This document shows positions 1 to 7,485 of a DNA stretch of 64,000 bases, in pieces. The position numbers were made by a program, and so were the translations under genes. The notes under the pieces are model-generated. The model saw only the letters and a list, made by a program, of their open reading frames with translations, was not told the origin of the DNA and ran no database searches. The DNA comes from Streptomyces malaysiense. Lineage in GTDB: Bacteria > Actinomycetota > Actinomycetes > Streptomycetales > Streptomycetaceae. The stretch is from the NCBI RefSeq assembly GCF_000980885.2, contig NZ_LBDA02000053.1, forward strand, positions 62,001 through 126,000. The letters run 5' to 3'. How positions within the stretch are numbered: position 1 is the stretch's first letter; every line of letters begins with the position of its first letter.

Positions 1-63
1 ATCGTCCGGGCGCGCGGCGGGGCGCCAGCCGCCGTCGATGTACAGACCGTCGTGTGCCTTCAT
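1..63 (-). CDS. Aldehyde dehydrogenase, N-terminal fragment (runs off left edge)
   Basis: Only the first 21 codons are inside the window. They read MKAHDGLYIDGGWRPA and on, the usual opening of NAD(P)-dependent aldehyde dehydrogenases ('YIDGxWRPA' before the first beta strand). The ATG lies behind a good ribosome binding site (GGGAGGA about 7 nt upstream on the minus strand). The catalytic region is outside the window, so the substrate cannot be inferred. The family assignment rests on the N-terminal signature alone. Confidence 0.6.
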   Translation of the reverse strand, partial: MKAHDGLYIDGGWRPAARPDD

Positions 64-150
64 GCTGCTTCCTCCCGGCGGATGCGCGTCGTCCGCCCCA
101 CAAACTAGCGGCGATAGTTTTCCGGCGCCAGACGCTCTCGCCGAGCGGAC

Positions 151-798
151 TCACCTGGTCGCGGTGAGATGGGCGAACACCACCACGTTGCTGCTGTACC
201 CGGTGCGCCTGCTGTACAGGCCCCCGCAGGTGAGCACGCGCAGTTCCGGGCGGCGGGAGCGACCGTACACCTCCTTGTCGGGGAAGCCTGACTTGTCGAA
301 GACCTGCACCCGGTCCACGGTGTAGACGGCGGTACGGCCGTCCGCGCGCCGCGCCTCGATCGTCTTGCCGGGCTTGACCATCGGGAGTGCGGCGAACACG
401 GCGGGCCCGGAGGGGGTGTCGCGGTGGCCGACGGCGATCGCGGTGCCCGCCTCGCCGGGGGTGGCGCCGCCCTCGTACCAGCCGGCCGCCTCGGGACGGT
501 CGAACGGCGGCGTCTCCAACTGCCGGTCCCTGCCCAGCCGTACGCCGACGATCCGGGCGTCGATGCCGAGGGAGGGGATGCGCAGGGAGGTGGGCCGGGA
601 CCGGGGCAGCGGGCGGGCCGAGCCGGCGGCCCCGGCCGGGTCCACCCCGGCGGCGACGGCCTGCGCGTGGTCCGGCGGGCCGTCGTCCCCGCACCGGTTG
701 ACGAGCGTCACCAGGACGGCCGTGAGGACGGCCGTCCTGGCGAGGCGATAGGCGCGGGTCCGGTACCAGGGCCTGCGTCTGCGCCTACGCGGCGCCAT
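151..798 (-). CDS. Class F sortase (transpeptidase)
   Basis: A 215-residue protein with a basic N-terminus, one membrane anchor (about residues 18-35), a disordered linker and a C-terminal sortase beta-barrel. The catalytic His is in 'VGHRDT' (H125), the Cys in 'LTCGG' (C191), and an Arg follows at R197/R198, giving the His-Cys-Arg triad. The length and the short single domain fit class F (actinobacterial) sortases better than class E. It should act outside the membrane, cleaving a C-terminal sorting signal and attaching the protein to the wall or to another acceptor. Its start lies inside the upstream gene (14-nt overlap), and no ribosome binding site is visible, so translation is probably coupled to that gene. 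The class assignment is from memory of the family. Confidence 0.85.
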   Translation of the reverse strand: MAPRRRRRRPWYRTRAYRLARTAVLTAVLVTLVNRCGDDGPPDHAQAVAAGVDPAGAAGSARPLPRSRPTSLRIPSLGIDARIVGVRLGRDRQLETPPFDRPEAAGWYEGGATPGEAGTAIAVGHRDTPSGPAVFAALPMVKPGKTIEARRADGRTAVYTVDRVQVFDKSGFPDKEVYGRSRRPELRVLTCGGLYSRRTGYSSNVVVFAHLTATR

Positions 799-1444
799 GG
801 GGGCGACGGCGGCTGCGCCGGACGTACGCGGCCCCGCCGACCGCGATCAGACCCACCGCCGCGGCGGCGCCCACCGGGGAGTACGCGGCCGCGGTGTCGA
901 CGAGACCGCCGCCACCGGCGTGCACCCCGCCCTGCGGGTCGCTGTGGTCGCCGCTCTGGCCCCAGCTGGTGTCGTTGTGCTCCTGCTGGTGGTCCTCGAT
1001 CTGGCCGGGCGCTCCCTGGGCGCCGTTCTCCCGGCAGTTGACCCGGAAGACCTTCTCCTTGAGGGCCCCGGCCACGGTCCAGGTGACCCGGTACTGGCCG
1101 TCGGCGAGCCCCAGCGGGTCGGTGTGCCCGGCGCCCCCGGCCAGCTGGATGGTGCCGGTGACGGTGGCGGAGGTGGGCAGCGGGGGCTGCGGCGTGATGG
1201 TGTAGGCGATGACGGGCAGGACGTCGAAGTTGACGGCGTCCAGGTAGAACCGGCAGACCGTGGGGTCGTCCTTCGAGACGCCGAAGGGCGTGCCGACCCG
1301 GTGGACTCTGATGTCGCCGTTCTCCCCTTGGGCCATGGCGGTCGGTGCCGCCACCCACGACGCACCCGCCGCGGCGAGAGCGGTCAGGACGACGGTGGCG
1401 CCGGCGCGGGTACCGGCGGTGCGTGGGAATGTCCGGGTGGGCAT
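785..1444 (-). CDS. Secreted surface protein with C-terminal anchor, sortase partner candidate
   Basis: About 219 residues. An N-terminal signal peptide ends at an AMA|Q site near residue 38-40. A beta-rich extracellular region follows with two cysteines (C66, C139 counted from the upstream ATG) that could form a disulfide, then a Gly/His/Gln-rich linker. The C-terminus is a hydrophobic segment (about 191-210) with a basic RRSRRR tail, the architecture of a cell-wall sorting signal. No LPxTG or LAxTG is present before the hydrophobic stretch. I chose the ATG at 1444 because GGAGG stands 8 nt before it; an ATG at 1450 is too close to that site. It is the first gene of a two-gene operon with the class F sortase, so it is a likely substrate or adaptor. 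Molecular function unknown. Confidence 0.75.
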   Translation of the reverse strand: MPTRTFPRTAGTRAGATVVLTALAAAGASWVAAPTAMAQGENGDIRVHRVGTPFGVSKDDPTVCRFYLDAVNFDVLPVIAYTITPQPPLPTSATVTGTIQLAGGAGHTDPLGLADGQYRVTWTVAGALKEKVFRVNCRENGAQGAPGQIEDHQQEHNDTSWGQSGDHSDPQGGVHAGGGGLVDTAAAYSPVGAAAAVGLIAVGGAAYVRRSRRRPHGAA

Positions 1445-1581
1445 GCGCATTTCCTCCGAGTCAGACGATTTTCATACAAATCGATCTCGTCTGGACTCTG
1501 CCCAATGCACACGACGGCAGGGGGCATCGACGCCCGGCGCGCCGTCAGATATCCCCCTGGCGGCGCAATGTGACGATATGA

Positions 1582-3819
1582 CTAGCGCGGCGGCACCGCG
1601 CTCACCTCGACGGGGATCCCGTTGAGGACCGCGTTGCCCGACAGCGGATCGAGCAGGCTCCCGTCCAGGAGTTGGTTGACGTTGACGCCCGGGGTGGTGG
1701 CGGCGTGGCCGAGCCGGGTGCCGGGGCGGCCGTGACCCCAGCCGTGCGGCAGGCTGACCACGCCGGGGCGTACCGCGTCGGTGACCTCGGCCGGTGCGAC
1801 CACCTCTCCCCCGGCGCCCTTGACCCGCACCTGTGCGCCGTCCCGGACGCCGAGCCGGTCCGCGTCCTCGGGGTGCAGGTGCAGGGTGCAGCGGTTGCTG
1901 CCGCCGGTCAGAGCGGGCACGTTGTGCATCCAGCTGTTGTTGGAGCGCAGATGGCGGCGGCCGACGAGGACGAGACCGGCGGGGCGTTCGTCACGGGCGG
2001 CGCGCAGCCGGGGCAGGTCGGCGGCGAGCGGGCCGGGCAGCAACTCCACTTTCCCGCTGCGGGTCTTGAGCGGTCCGGGCAGGCGCGGGCGCAGCGGTCC
2101 GAAGTCGATGCCGTGCGGCCGGGCGAGCAGCGCGGCCAGGGTCAGGCCGTCCGGCCGGGCGCCGAAGCCGTCGCCGTAGGGGCCGAGGCGCAGCATCAGG
2201 TCGAGCCGGCGCTCGGGGCCGCGGTCGCCGCTGAGCAGCCCGGCCAGTTCGCCCGGATCACGGCCGTACACGGCCGAGTCGGGGTCCCGTACGGCCTTGG
2301 CGAGGGTCTGCTCGACGACCAGGGCGTCCACCGACCCGGGGTCCGCGCCGTGCATGCCGGTGGCCGCGAGGGTGAGCCGGGCGAGGATCTCGGTCTCGGC
2401 CATCCGGCCGGGCTCCAGCGGGAGCGCGGCCCGGTTGTAGCGGACCTGGTTGCGCACGGCGAAGGCGTTGAACACGAAGTCGTGGTGCGGGCTCTGGGAG
2501 GGCGGCGGAGGGGGCAGCACGACGTGCGCGTGGCGCGAGGTCTCGTTGAGGTACGGGTCGACGCTCACCATGAAGTCGAGGGAGGCGAGGGCCTTGTCCA
2601 GGCGGTCGCCGTCGGGCGCGGAGAGCACCGGGTTGGCGGCCACGACGATCAGGGCCCGGATCGGCTCGCCCTCCCCGGTCGCGGTGTCGATCTCCTCGGC
2701 GAGCGCGGCGAGCGGCAACTCGCCCTTGGCCTCCGGCAGCCGGCGCACCCGCGAGTGCCAGCGGCCCAGCTGGAAACCGTGGCCGGGGCCCGCCCGGCGG
2801 GGGGTCCTGGCGGTGGCGGCCAGCGGGAAGAGGGCGCCGCCGGGGCGGTCCAGATTGCCGGTGAGGATGTTCAGCACGTCGACCAGCCAGCTCGCGAGGG
2901 TGCCGTGCGGGACGGTGCAGCTGCCGATGCGGGCGTAGACGGCGGCGGTCGGGGCGGCGGCGAGTTCACGGGCGAGGGCCCGGATGACGTCCGCCTCGAC
3001 GTCGCAGGCGGCGGCGACGGACTCGGGGGTGAAGTCGGCGAGCGCCGCCCGGAGTTCCCCGACGCCCTCGACGTGCGGGGCGAGACCGGCGAGGTCGACC
3101 AGGTCCTCCGCGAACAGCGTCCGGGCCATCGCGGCGAGCAGCAGGGCGTCGGCACCGGGCCGGATCGCCACGTGCCGGTCGGCGAGCCGGGCGGTACGGG
3201 TGCGGCGCGGGTCCACCACGGTCAGGCGCCCGCCGCGCGCCCTGAGCGCCTTGAGGCGGCCGGGGAAGTCGGGAGCCGTGCACAGACTGCCGTTGGACTC
3301 CAGGGGGTTGGCGCCGATGAGCAGCAGATGGTCGGTGCGGTCCAGGTCCGGTACGGCGATGGCGTGGGCGTCGCCGAACAGCAGCCCGGCGGCGACGTGC
3401 TTGGGCATCTGGTCCACCGTGGACGCGGTGAACAGGCTCCGGGTGCGCAGGGCGCCGAGCAGCAGCGGCGGGTAGAGGGCACCGGCCATGGTGTGCACAT
3501 TGGGGTTGCCGAGGACCACGCCGACCGCGTCGGGGCCGTACCGCTCCACCGTGGGGCGCAGCCCGGCGGCGACCCTGTCGAACGCCTCTTCCCAGCCGGC
3601 CTCGCGCAGCCGCCCGTCCTCCCGGACGAGGGGCGTGCGCAGCCGGTCGGGGTCGGCGTCGAGGGCACCGAAGGCGGCGCCCTTGGGGCAGATGAAGCCC
3701 TTGCTGAAGACGTCCTCGGCGTCGCCGCGGGCGCCGGTGACCCGGCCGCCCTCGATGGTGAGGCTCAGTCCGCACGTGGCCTCGCACAGGGGGCAGACAC
3801 GCAGGGCGGTGCGGGACAC
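1582..3819 (-). CDS. Molybdopterin-dependent oxidoreductase, catalytic subunit
   Basis: 745 residues, normal length for the DMSO-reductase superfamily. The N-terminus carries the [4Fe-4S] motif CPLCEATC (C9, C12, C16) with the fourth Cys in 'GFICPKG' (C44). Then come the molybdopterin domains ('IGANPLESNG', 'VDPRRTRTARLADRHVAIRPGADALLL') and a C-terminal molydopterin-dinucleotide-binding domain ('LHPEDADRLGVRDGAQVRV', 'SLPHGWGHG'). It lacks a twin-arginine signal, so it is probably cytoplasmic. No iron-sulfur electron-transfer or membrane subunit gene is adjacent, so the partner and substrate are unknown; formate dehydrogenase-like or assimilatory nitrate reductase-like roles are both possible. 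A palindrome at 3875-3886 lies in its upstream region next to a TetR gene. Confidence 0.85.
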   Translation of the reverse strand: MSRTALRVCPLCEATCGLSLTIEGGRVTGARGDAEDVFSKGFICPKGAAFGALDADPDRLRTPLVREDGRLREAGWEEAFDRVAAGLRPTVERYGPDAVGVVLGNPNVHTMAGALYPPLLLGALRTRSLFTASTVDQMPKHVAAGLLFGDAHAIAVPDLDRTDHLLLIGANPLESNGSLCTAPDFPGRLKALRARGGRLTVVDPRRTRTARLADRHVAIRPGADALLLAAMARTLFAEDLVDLAGLAPHVEGVGELRAALADFTPESVAAACDVEADVIRALARELAAAPTAAVYARIGSCTVPHGTLASWLVDVLNILTGNLDRPGGALFPLAATARTPRRAGPGHGFQLGRWHSRVRRLPEAKGELPLAALAEEIDTATGEGEPIRALIVVAANPVLSAPDGDRLDKALASLDFMVSVDPYLNETSRHAHVVLPPPPPSQSPHHDFVFNAFAVRNQVRYNRAALPLEPGRMAETEILARLTLAATGMHGADPGSVDALVVEQTLAKAVRDPDSAVYGRDPGELAGLLSGDRGPERRLDLMLRLGPYGDGFGARPDGLTLAALLARPHGIDFGPLRPRLPGPLKTRSGKVELLPGPLAADLPRLRAARDERPAGLVLVGRRHLRSNNSWMHNVPALTGGSNRCTLHLHPEDADRLGVRDGAQVRVKGAGGEVVAPAEVTDAVRPGVVSLPHGWGHGRPGTRLGHAATTPGVNVNQLLDGSLLDPLSGNAVLNGIPVEVSAVPPR

Positions 3820-3874
3820 GGGTCCTCCCGGAAGGTAGGCGGCGGCGCGGGAGCGCGGGCTCGACGGGAGCCTA

Positions 3875-3886
3875 CCGACCGGTTGG
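3875..3886. promoter_or_regulatory. TetR-type operator candidate before the molybdo-oxidoreductase gene
   Basis: CCGACCGGTTGG is a quasi-palindrome (10 of 12 positions symmetric) 56-67 nt upstream of the oxidoreductase start. A second GACCGGTC core at 3910-3917 overlaps the stop codon of the tetR gene. ACCGGT-centred palindromes are common TetR-family operators. That this TetR binds here is an inference from position. Confidence 0.35.
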
Positions 3887-3915
3887 CATGTCCGGGAGCC
3901 CCTGCGGCCGACCGG

Positions 3916-4533
3916 TCAGTCCAGCAGCCGCCCCAGGTAGGCCCGCAGCAGTTCCCGGGTCTCGTGGATGATCGCCTCGTCGCCCGCCGGATCGAGCCGG
4001 AAGGCCAGTTGGACCAAGGTGTCCGCGCTCTCCACGGCGACCAGGAAAGCCCGCCGCAGCTCGCCGTCGGGGGTGCGGCCGATATAGCCGGCGAGCAGGT
4101 CGGAAAGCCGGTCGGCGACCCGGCTGTTGGGCTCCGTCTGGCGGGCGCCGACCGGGATCTGGTTGCCGAAGTCGATCAGGGAGAAGCCGGGCGCGGTGCG
4201 CTTCATCTCCAGGTACTCGTCCAGGACGGCGTCCATCGCGGCCCGCCAGTCCCCCGCCGCCGCCCGTTCCAGGCGCTCGACGACACGCTCGGTGTACAGC
4301 GCCAGATTGCGTTGTGCGAGGGCGTCGGCCATCTGCCGTTTGTTGCCGAAGAAGCGGTAGACCGAGCCGATGGGCACGCCGGCGCGCACCGCGACGGCGC
4401 GGGTGCTCAGGCCGTCGTAGCCCATCTCGTCGAGGAGTTCGGCGCAGGCGTCGAGGATCCTGGTCAGCCTTTCGGCACTGCGCCGCTGGACGGGGGCGCG
4501 GCGGAGGGGGGTCGCGTGGGGCACGGGCTTCAT
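3916..4533 (-). CDS. TetR/AcrR family transcriptional regulator
   Basis: 205 residues. The N-terminal TetR DNA-binding domain is clear: 'RILDACAELLDEMGYDGLSTRAVAVRAGVPIGSVYRFFGNKRQMADAL' contains the helix-turn-helix and the conserved Tyr/Phe-F-x-N-K turn (quoted motif spans about residues 24-73; key residues R45, G52, Y58, F60). The C-terminal ligand domain is not recognised. It lies 96 bp before the molybdo-oxidoreductase gene on the same strand, and an ACCGGT-centred palindrome lies between them, so local repression is plausible. The ligand is unknown. Confidence 0.9.
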   Translation of the reverse strand: MKPVPHATPLRRAPVQRRSAERLTRILDACAELLDEMGYDGLSTRAVAVRAGVPIGSVYRFFGNKRQMADALAQRNLALYTERVVERLERAAAGDWRAAMDAVLDEYLEMKRTAPGFSLIDFGNQIPVGARQTEPNSRVADRLSDLLAGYIGRTPDGELRRAFLVAVESADTLVQLAFRLDPAGDEAIIHETRELLRAYLGRLLD

Positions 4534-4597
4534 GATGCCTTTCCGCAGGGGTCCGGTGAACCTGGTCCCAGGGTACGGAGAAGCGCGCGGGAAGCCC

Positions 4598-5179
4598 TCA
4601 GCCGTCCGACAGGCGGGCGGCGCTCGCGGGCGGGGTACCCGGCGGACGGGTGTCCGACACCGTTATGTCGGCGGTGCTCTGGACCGGCTTGCCGTGCACG
4701 GCCCACACCGTGCCGTCGTCGGCGTACAGGCGGGCGGTGACCTGGTGGGTGCCGTGCGGGACGAGCCGGCCGGGCAGCCGGTACCGGGGCGCGTACAGCC
4801 GGGCGACCCGGCGGCCGTCCACGAAGAGGCAGGCGGGCCCACGCCCGGTCACCGCGGTCGGGCGCGCGCCGCGCGTGGAGACCCGGAAGCGGTGGAACGT
4901 CAGCCGCACGTCCCAGCCGTCGGCGGAGGCCGGGGTGACCTCGACGCCGACCTCGGGGGCGTCCTTGCCGCCGACCTCGCGCAGGTGGCGGCCGCTGTCG
5001 TCGGTGTCGTCGAGGACCTTGCCGACGGGCGAGGGCGATTCCGCGCCGGCCGCCCCCGCGCTCGCGCCCCCGCCGGGACCCGGACCCCCGTGCGCCGTGC
5101 CGCAGCCGGCCACGCCGAGGGGCAGCAGGAGGCACACCGCGAGCGCGGCCAGGCGGCCTCGGGTCTTCGTCCACGACAT
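4598..5179 (-). CDS. Secreted lipoprotein of unknown function
   Basis: 193 residues with a lipoprotein signal peptide: basic start, hydrophobic core and lipobox LGVAGC with the acylated Cys at about residue 26. A low-complexity Gly/Ala/Ser linker follows, then a predicted beta-rich domain containing 'WDVRLTFHRFRVSTRG', 'LFVDGRRVARLYAPRYRLPG' and 'HQVTARLYADDGTVWAV', a pattern typical of small extracytoplasmic immunoglobulin-like or lectin-like folds. It would be anchored on the outer face of the membrane. It stands alone, divergent from hmgA. I do not recognise a function. Confidence 0.75.
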   Translation of the reverse strand: MSWTKTRGRLAALAVCLLLPLGVAGCGTAHGGPGPGGGASAGAAGAESPSPVGKVLDDTDDSGRHLREVGGKDAPEVGVEVTPASADGWDVRLTFHRFRVSTRGARPTAVTGRGPACLFVDGRRVARLYAPRYRLPGRLVPHGTHQVTARLYADDGTVWAVHGKPVQSTADITVSDTRPPGTPPASAARLSDG

Positions 5180-5284
5180 GCCCGGGAGCGTAGAACACGG
5201 GGGCGGGCCCGGGTATCCACCTGAAGTCGGGTTCCGGCCCTACCCCGGAGGGAGGAGGCCCCGCCCTCTTGCGCCGGGCCCCGC

Positions 5285-5312
5285 TCATTCCTACGGTGTC
5301 CCATAGGAATGA
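5285..5312. promoter_or_regulatory. 28-bp palindrome upstream of hmgA
   Basis: Perfect 9-bp arms TCATTCCTA (5285-5293) and TAGGAATGA (5304-5312) are separated by 10 nt. Two more base pairs (GG/CC) match inside the spacer, giving a long operator-like element 41 nt before the hmgA ATG. IclR- and GntR-family regulators of aromatic catabolism often bind such sites; a gntR gene lies just downstream of hmgA. The right arm also contains TAGGAA, a possible -10. Confidence 0.5.
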
Positions 5313-5353
5313 ACGGACGCAGTCAACAAGCGCAGAGGAGCGTGGGGGCGACC

Positions 5354-6664
5354 ATGAGCGGGGACGCGCGCAAAAGGGCCGAGGATCTGTCCTATCTGTC
5401 CGGGTTCGGCAACGAGCACGCCTCGGAGGCGGTACCGGGCGCCCTGCCCGAGGGCCGCAACTCGCCGCAGCGCGCACCGTTCGGGCTGTACGCGGAGCAG
5501 CTGAGCGGCGCGGCGTTCACCGAGCCGCGGGCGCACAACCGCCGCTCCTGGCTGTACCGGATCCGCCCGTCGGCCGCGCACCCGCGGTTCACCCGCACCG
5601 CGGGCGGCTCGATCCGTACGGCGCCCTTCACCGAGACCGTGCCCGACCCGAACCGGCTGCGCTGGAACCCGCTGCCCGAGCCGGCCCCGGGCACCGACTT
5701 CCTCGCGGGCCTGTGGACGCTCGGCGGCAACGGCGACGCGACCCAGCGGGCGGGCATGGCCGTGCACCTGTACCACGCCAACGCCTCGATGGAGCGCGTC
5801 TTCTCGGACGCCGACGGCGAGTTGCTGATCGTCCCGGAGCGCGGCGGGCTGCTGCTGCACACCGAGTTCGGGCGGCTGCGCGTGGAGCCCGCGCACGTGG
5901 CGCTGGTCCCGCGCGGGGTGCGGTTCCGGGTGGAGCTGCTCGACGAGTCGGCCCGCGGCTATGTGTGCGAGAACTACGGGGCGCCGTTCCGGCTGCCCGA
6001 CCTCGGCCCGATCGGCGCCAACGGGCTCGCCAACGCACGTGACTTCCGGGCGCCGGTCGCCGCGTACGAGGAGACCGAGGGCCCGGTGGAGGTGGTGAAC
6101 AAGTTCTGCGGCAACCTCTGGACCGCCACGTACGACCACTCGCCGCTCGACGTGGTCGCCTGGCACGGCAACCATGTGCCGTACGTCTACGACCTGCGCC
6201 GTTTCAATGTGATCGGCACGATCTCCTACGACCACCCGGACCCGTCCGTCTTCACGGTCCTGACCTCCCCGTCGGACACCCCGGGCCTGGCCGGCGTCGA
6301 CTTCGTCGTCTTCGCGCCGCGCTGGCTGGTGGGCGAGGACACCTTCCGGCCGCCGTACTTCCACCGGAACGTGATGAGCGAGTACATGGGTCTGATCGAG
6401 GGCGCCTACGACGCGAAGGCGGAGGGCTTCGTGCCGGGCGGCGGCTCGCTGCACAACATGATGTCGGCGCACGGCCCGGACCGGGAGACGTTCGACCGGG
6501 CGAGCGAGGCCGAGCTGAAGCCGCAGAAGATCGACGACGGCCTGGCCTTCATGTTCGAGACCCGCTGGCCGCTGACGCTCACCCCGGACGCGGCCGGCGC
6601 CGACCACCTCCAGCGGGGGTACGACGACGTATGGCAGGGCCTGACGCGCAACTTCCGTATCTGA
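5354..6664 (+). CDS. hmgA: Homogentisate 1,2-dioxygenase
   Basis: 436 residues from the ATG at 5354, the family length. It opens the ring of homogentisate to maleylacetoacetate in tyrosine/phenylalanine catabolism, using non-haem Fe(II). Signatures are 'YLSGFGNEHASEA' near the N-terminus, 'NRRSWLYRIRPSAAHPRF', and the cupin core with iron ligands in 'YFHRNVMSEYMG' (His and Glu) and 'GGGSLHNMMSAHGPD' (His). A longer in-frame start at 5309 is possible, but AGAGGAG lies 12-18 nt before 5354 and the homologous N-terminus starts there. A 28-bp palindrome precedes the gene, and a GntR regulator gene follows 45 bp downstream on the same strand. No fumarylacetoacetase or isomerase gene is adjacent. 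Confidence 0.95.
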   Translation: MSGDARKRAEDLSYLSGFGNEHASEAVPGALPEGRNSPQRAPFGLYAEQLSGAAFTEPRAHNRRSWLYRIRPSAAHPRFTRTAGGSIRTAPFTETVPDPNRLRWNPLPEPAPGTDFLAGLWTLGGNGDATQRAGMAVHLYHANASMERVFSDADGELLIVPERGGLLLHTEFGRLRVEPAHVALVPRGVRFRVELLDESARGYVCENYGAPFRLPDLGPIGANGLANARDFRAPVAAYEETEGPVEVVNKFCGNLWTATYDHSPLDVVAWHGNHVPYVYDLRRFNVIGTISYDHPDPSVFTVLTSPSDTPGLAGVDFVVFAPRWLVGEDTFRPPYFHRNVMSEYMGLIEGAYDAKAEGFVPGGGSLHNMMSAHGPDRETFDRASEAELKPQKIDDGLAFMFETRWPLTLTPDAAGADHLQRGYDDVWQGLTRNFRI

Positions 6665-6709
6665 CAGCTCTGTTGCGCCCGTTGTTCCCGACCCGGTACG
6701 GATATCAGC

Positions 6710-7459
6710 GTGACCTCATTCGCCCCTGACTCGATCGTCCTGAACCGCAAGCTGCCGCTCTGGTACCAGGTGTCGCAGTCGCTGCGCGCCTCGATACTGG
6801 GCCGCTCGCCCGCGGACCCGCTGCGCCTGCCCACCGAGGAGCGCCTGGCGGAGCACTACGGCGTGAGCGTGCTGACCATGCGGCAGGCGTTGAAGGAGCT
6901 GGAGGACGAGGGCCTGATCAGCCGGCACCGGCGGCGCGGCACGTTCATCGAGCCCGACGCGCGGCGCGGCACCCCGGTGCGGCTGCTGGGCTCGGTGGAC
7001 GCGATCGTGGCCCAGCAGTCCGGGATGCGCACGGAGTTGCTGGCCCACGGGCCCGCGCCGGTGCCGGGCGGGCTCACCGAGCACTTCCCGGGGCTCACCG
7101 AGGTGGCGGCGTACCACCGGCTGCGCTTCGACGAGCAGACCGGCGAGCCGACCAACCACGCCGTCAACCACGTGCGCCCCGAACTGGCCGAGCGGATCGA
7201 CCTGGACGATCTGGTGCGCTGGCCGATGACGAAGGTGCTGCGGGACGTCGTCAGGGCGGACATCAGCCGGATCACGGACACGGTGGAAGCCCGGCTCGCC
7301 GACCCGGAGACCGCCCGCCTTCTCCAGGTCCCGCTGCTCAGCCCGATCCTGCACTACACCGGCGTCACCTACGACACCGAGGGCCGGGTGCTGGACGTGG
7401 CGGTGATCCACTACCGGGGCGACCGCTTCTCCTTCACGGTGACCTTGGACGCCACCTGA
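6710..7459 (+). CDS. GntR family regulator, HutC/UTRA subfamily
   Basis: 249 residues from a GTG start. The N-terminal winged helix-turn-helix is typical GntR: 'LPTEERLAEHYGVSVLTMRQALKELEDEGLISRHRRRGTF'-like (about residues 30-80; key E/L and R positions present). The C-terminal half (about 90-249) is a UTRA ligand domain with the sugar/organic-acid sensor pattern ending in 'VAVIHYRGDRFSFTV'. It follows hmgA by 45 bp on the same strand, so it is a candidate regulator of homogentisate catabolism. That link is positional only. Confidence 0.9.
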   Translation: MTSFAPDSIVLNRKLPLWYQVSQSLRASILGRSPADPLRLPTEERLAEHYGVSVLTMRQALKELEDEGLISRHRRRGTFIEPDARRGTPVRLLGSVDAIVAQQSGMRTELLAHGPAPVPGGLTEHFPGLTEVAAYHRLRFDEQTGEPTNHAVNHVRPELAERIDLDDLVRWPMTKVLRDVVRADISRITDTVEARLADPETARLLQVPLLSPILHYTGVTYDTEGRVLDVAVIHYRGDRFSFTVTLDAT

Positions 7460-7485
7460 CCCGCGCGGGCCGCCGGGACCGTACG

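Noticed and set aside
1672..4740. Open frame of about 1000 codons on the plus strand opposite the molybdo-oxidoreductase and tetR genes
   Set aside because: Spans two real genes and their gap, has biased composition and no recognisable domain.
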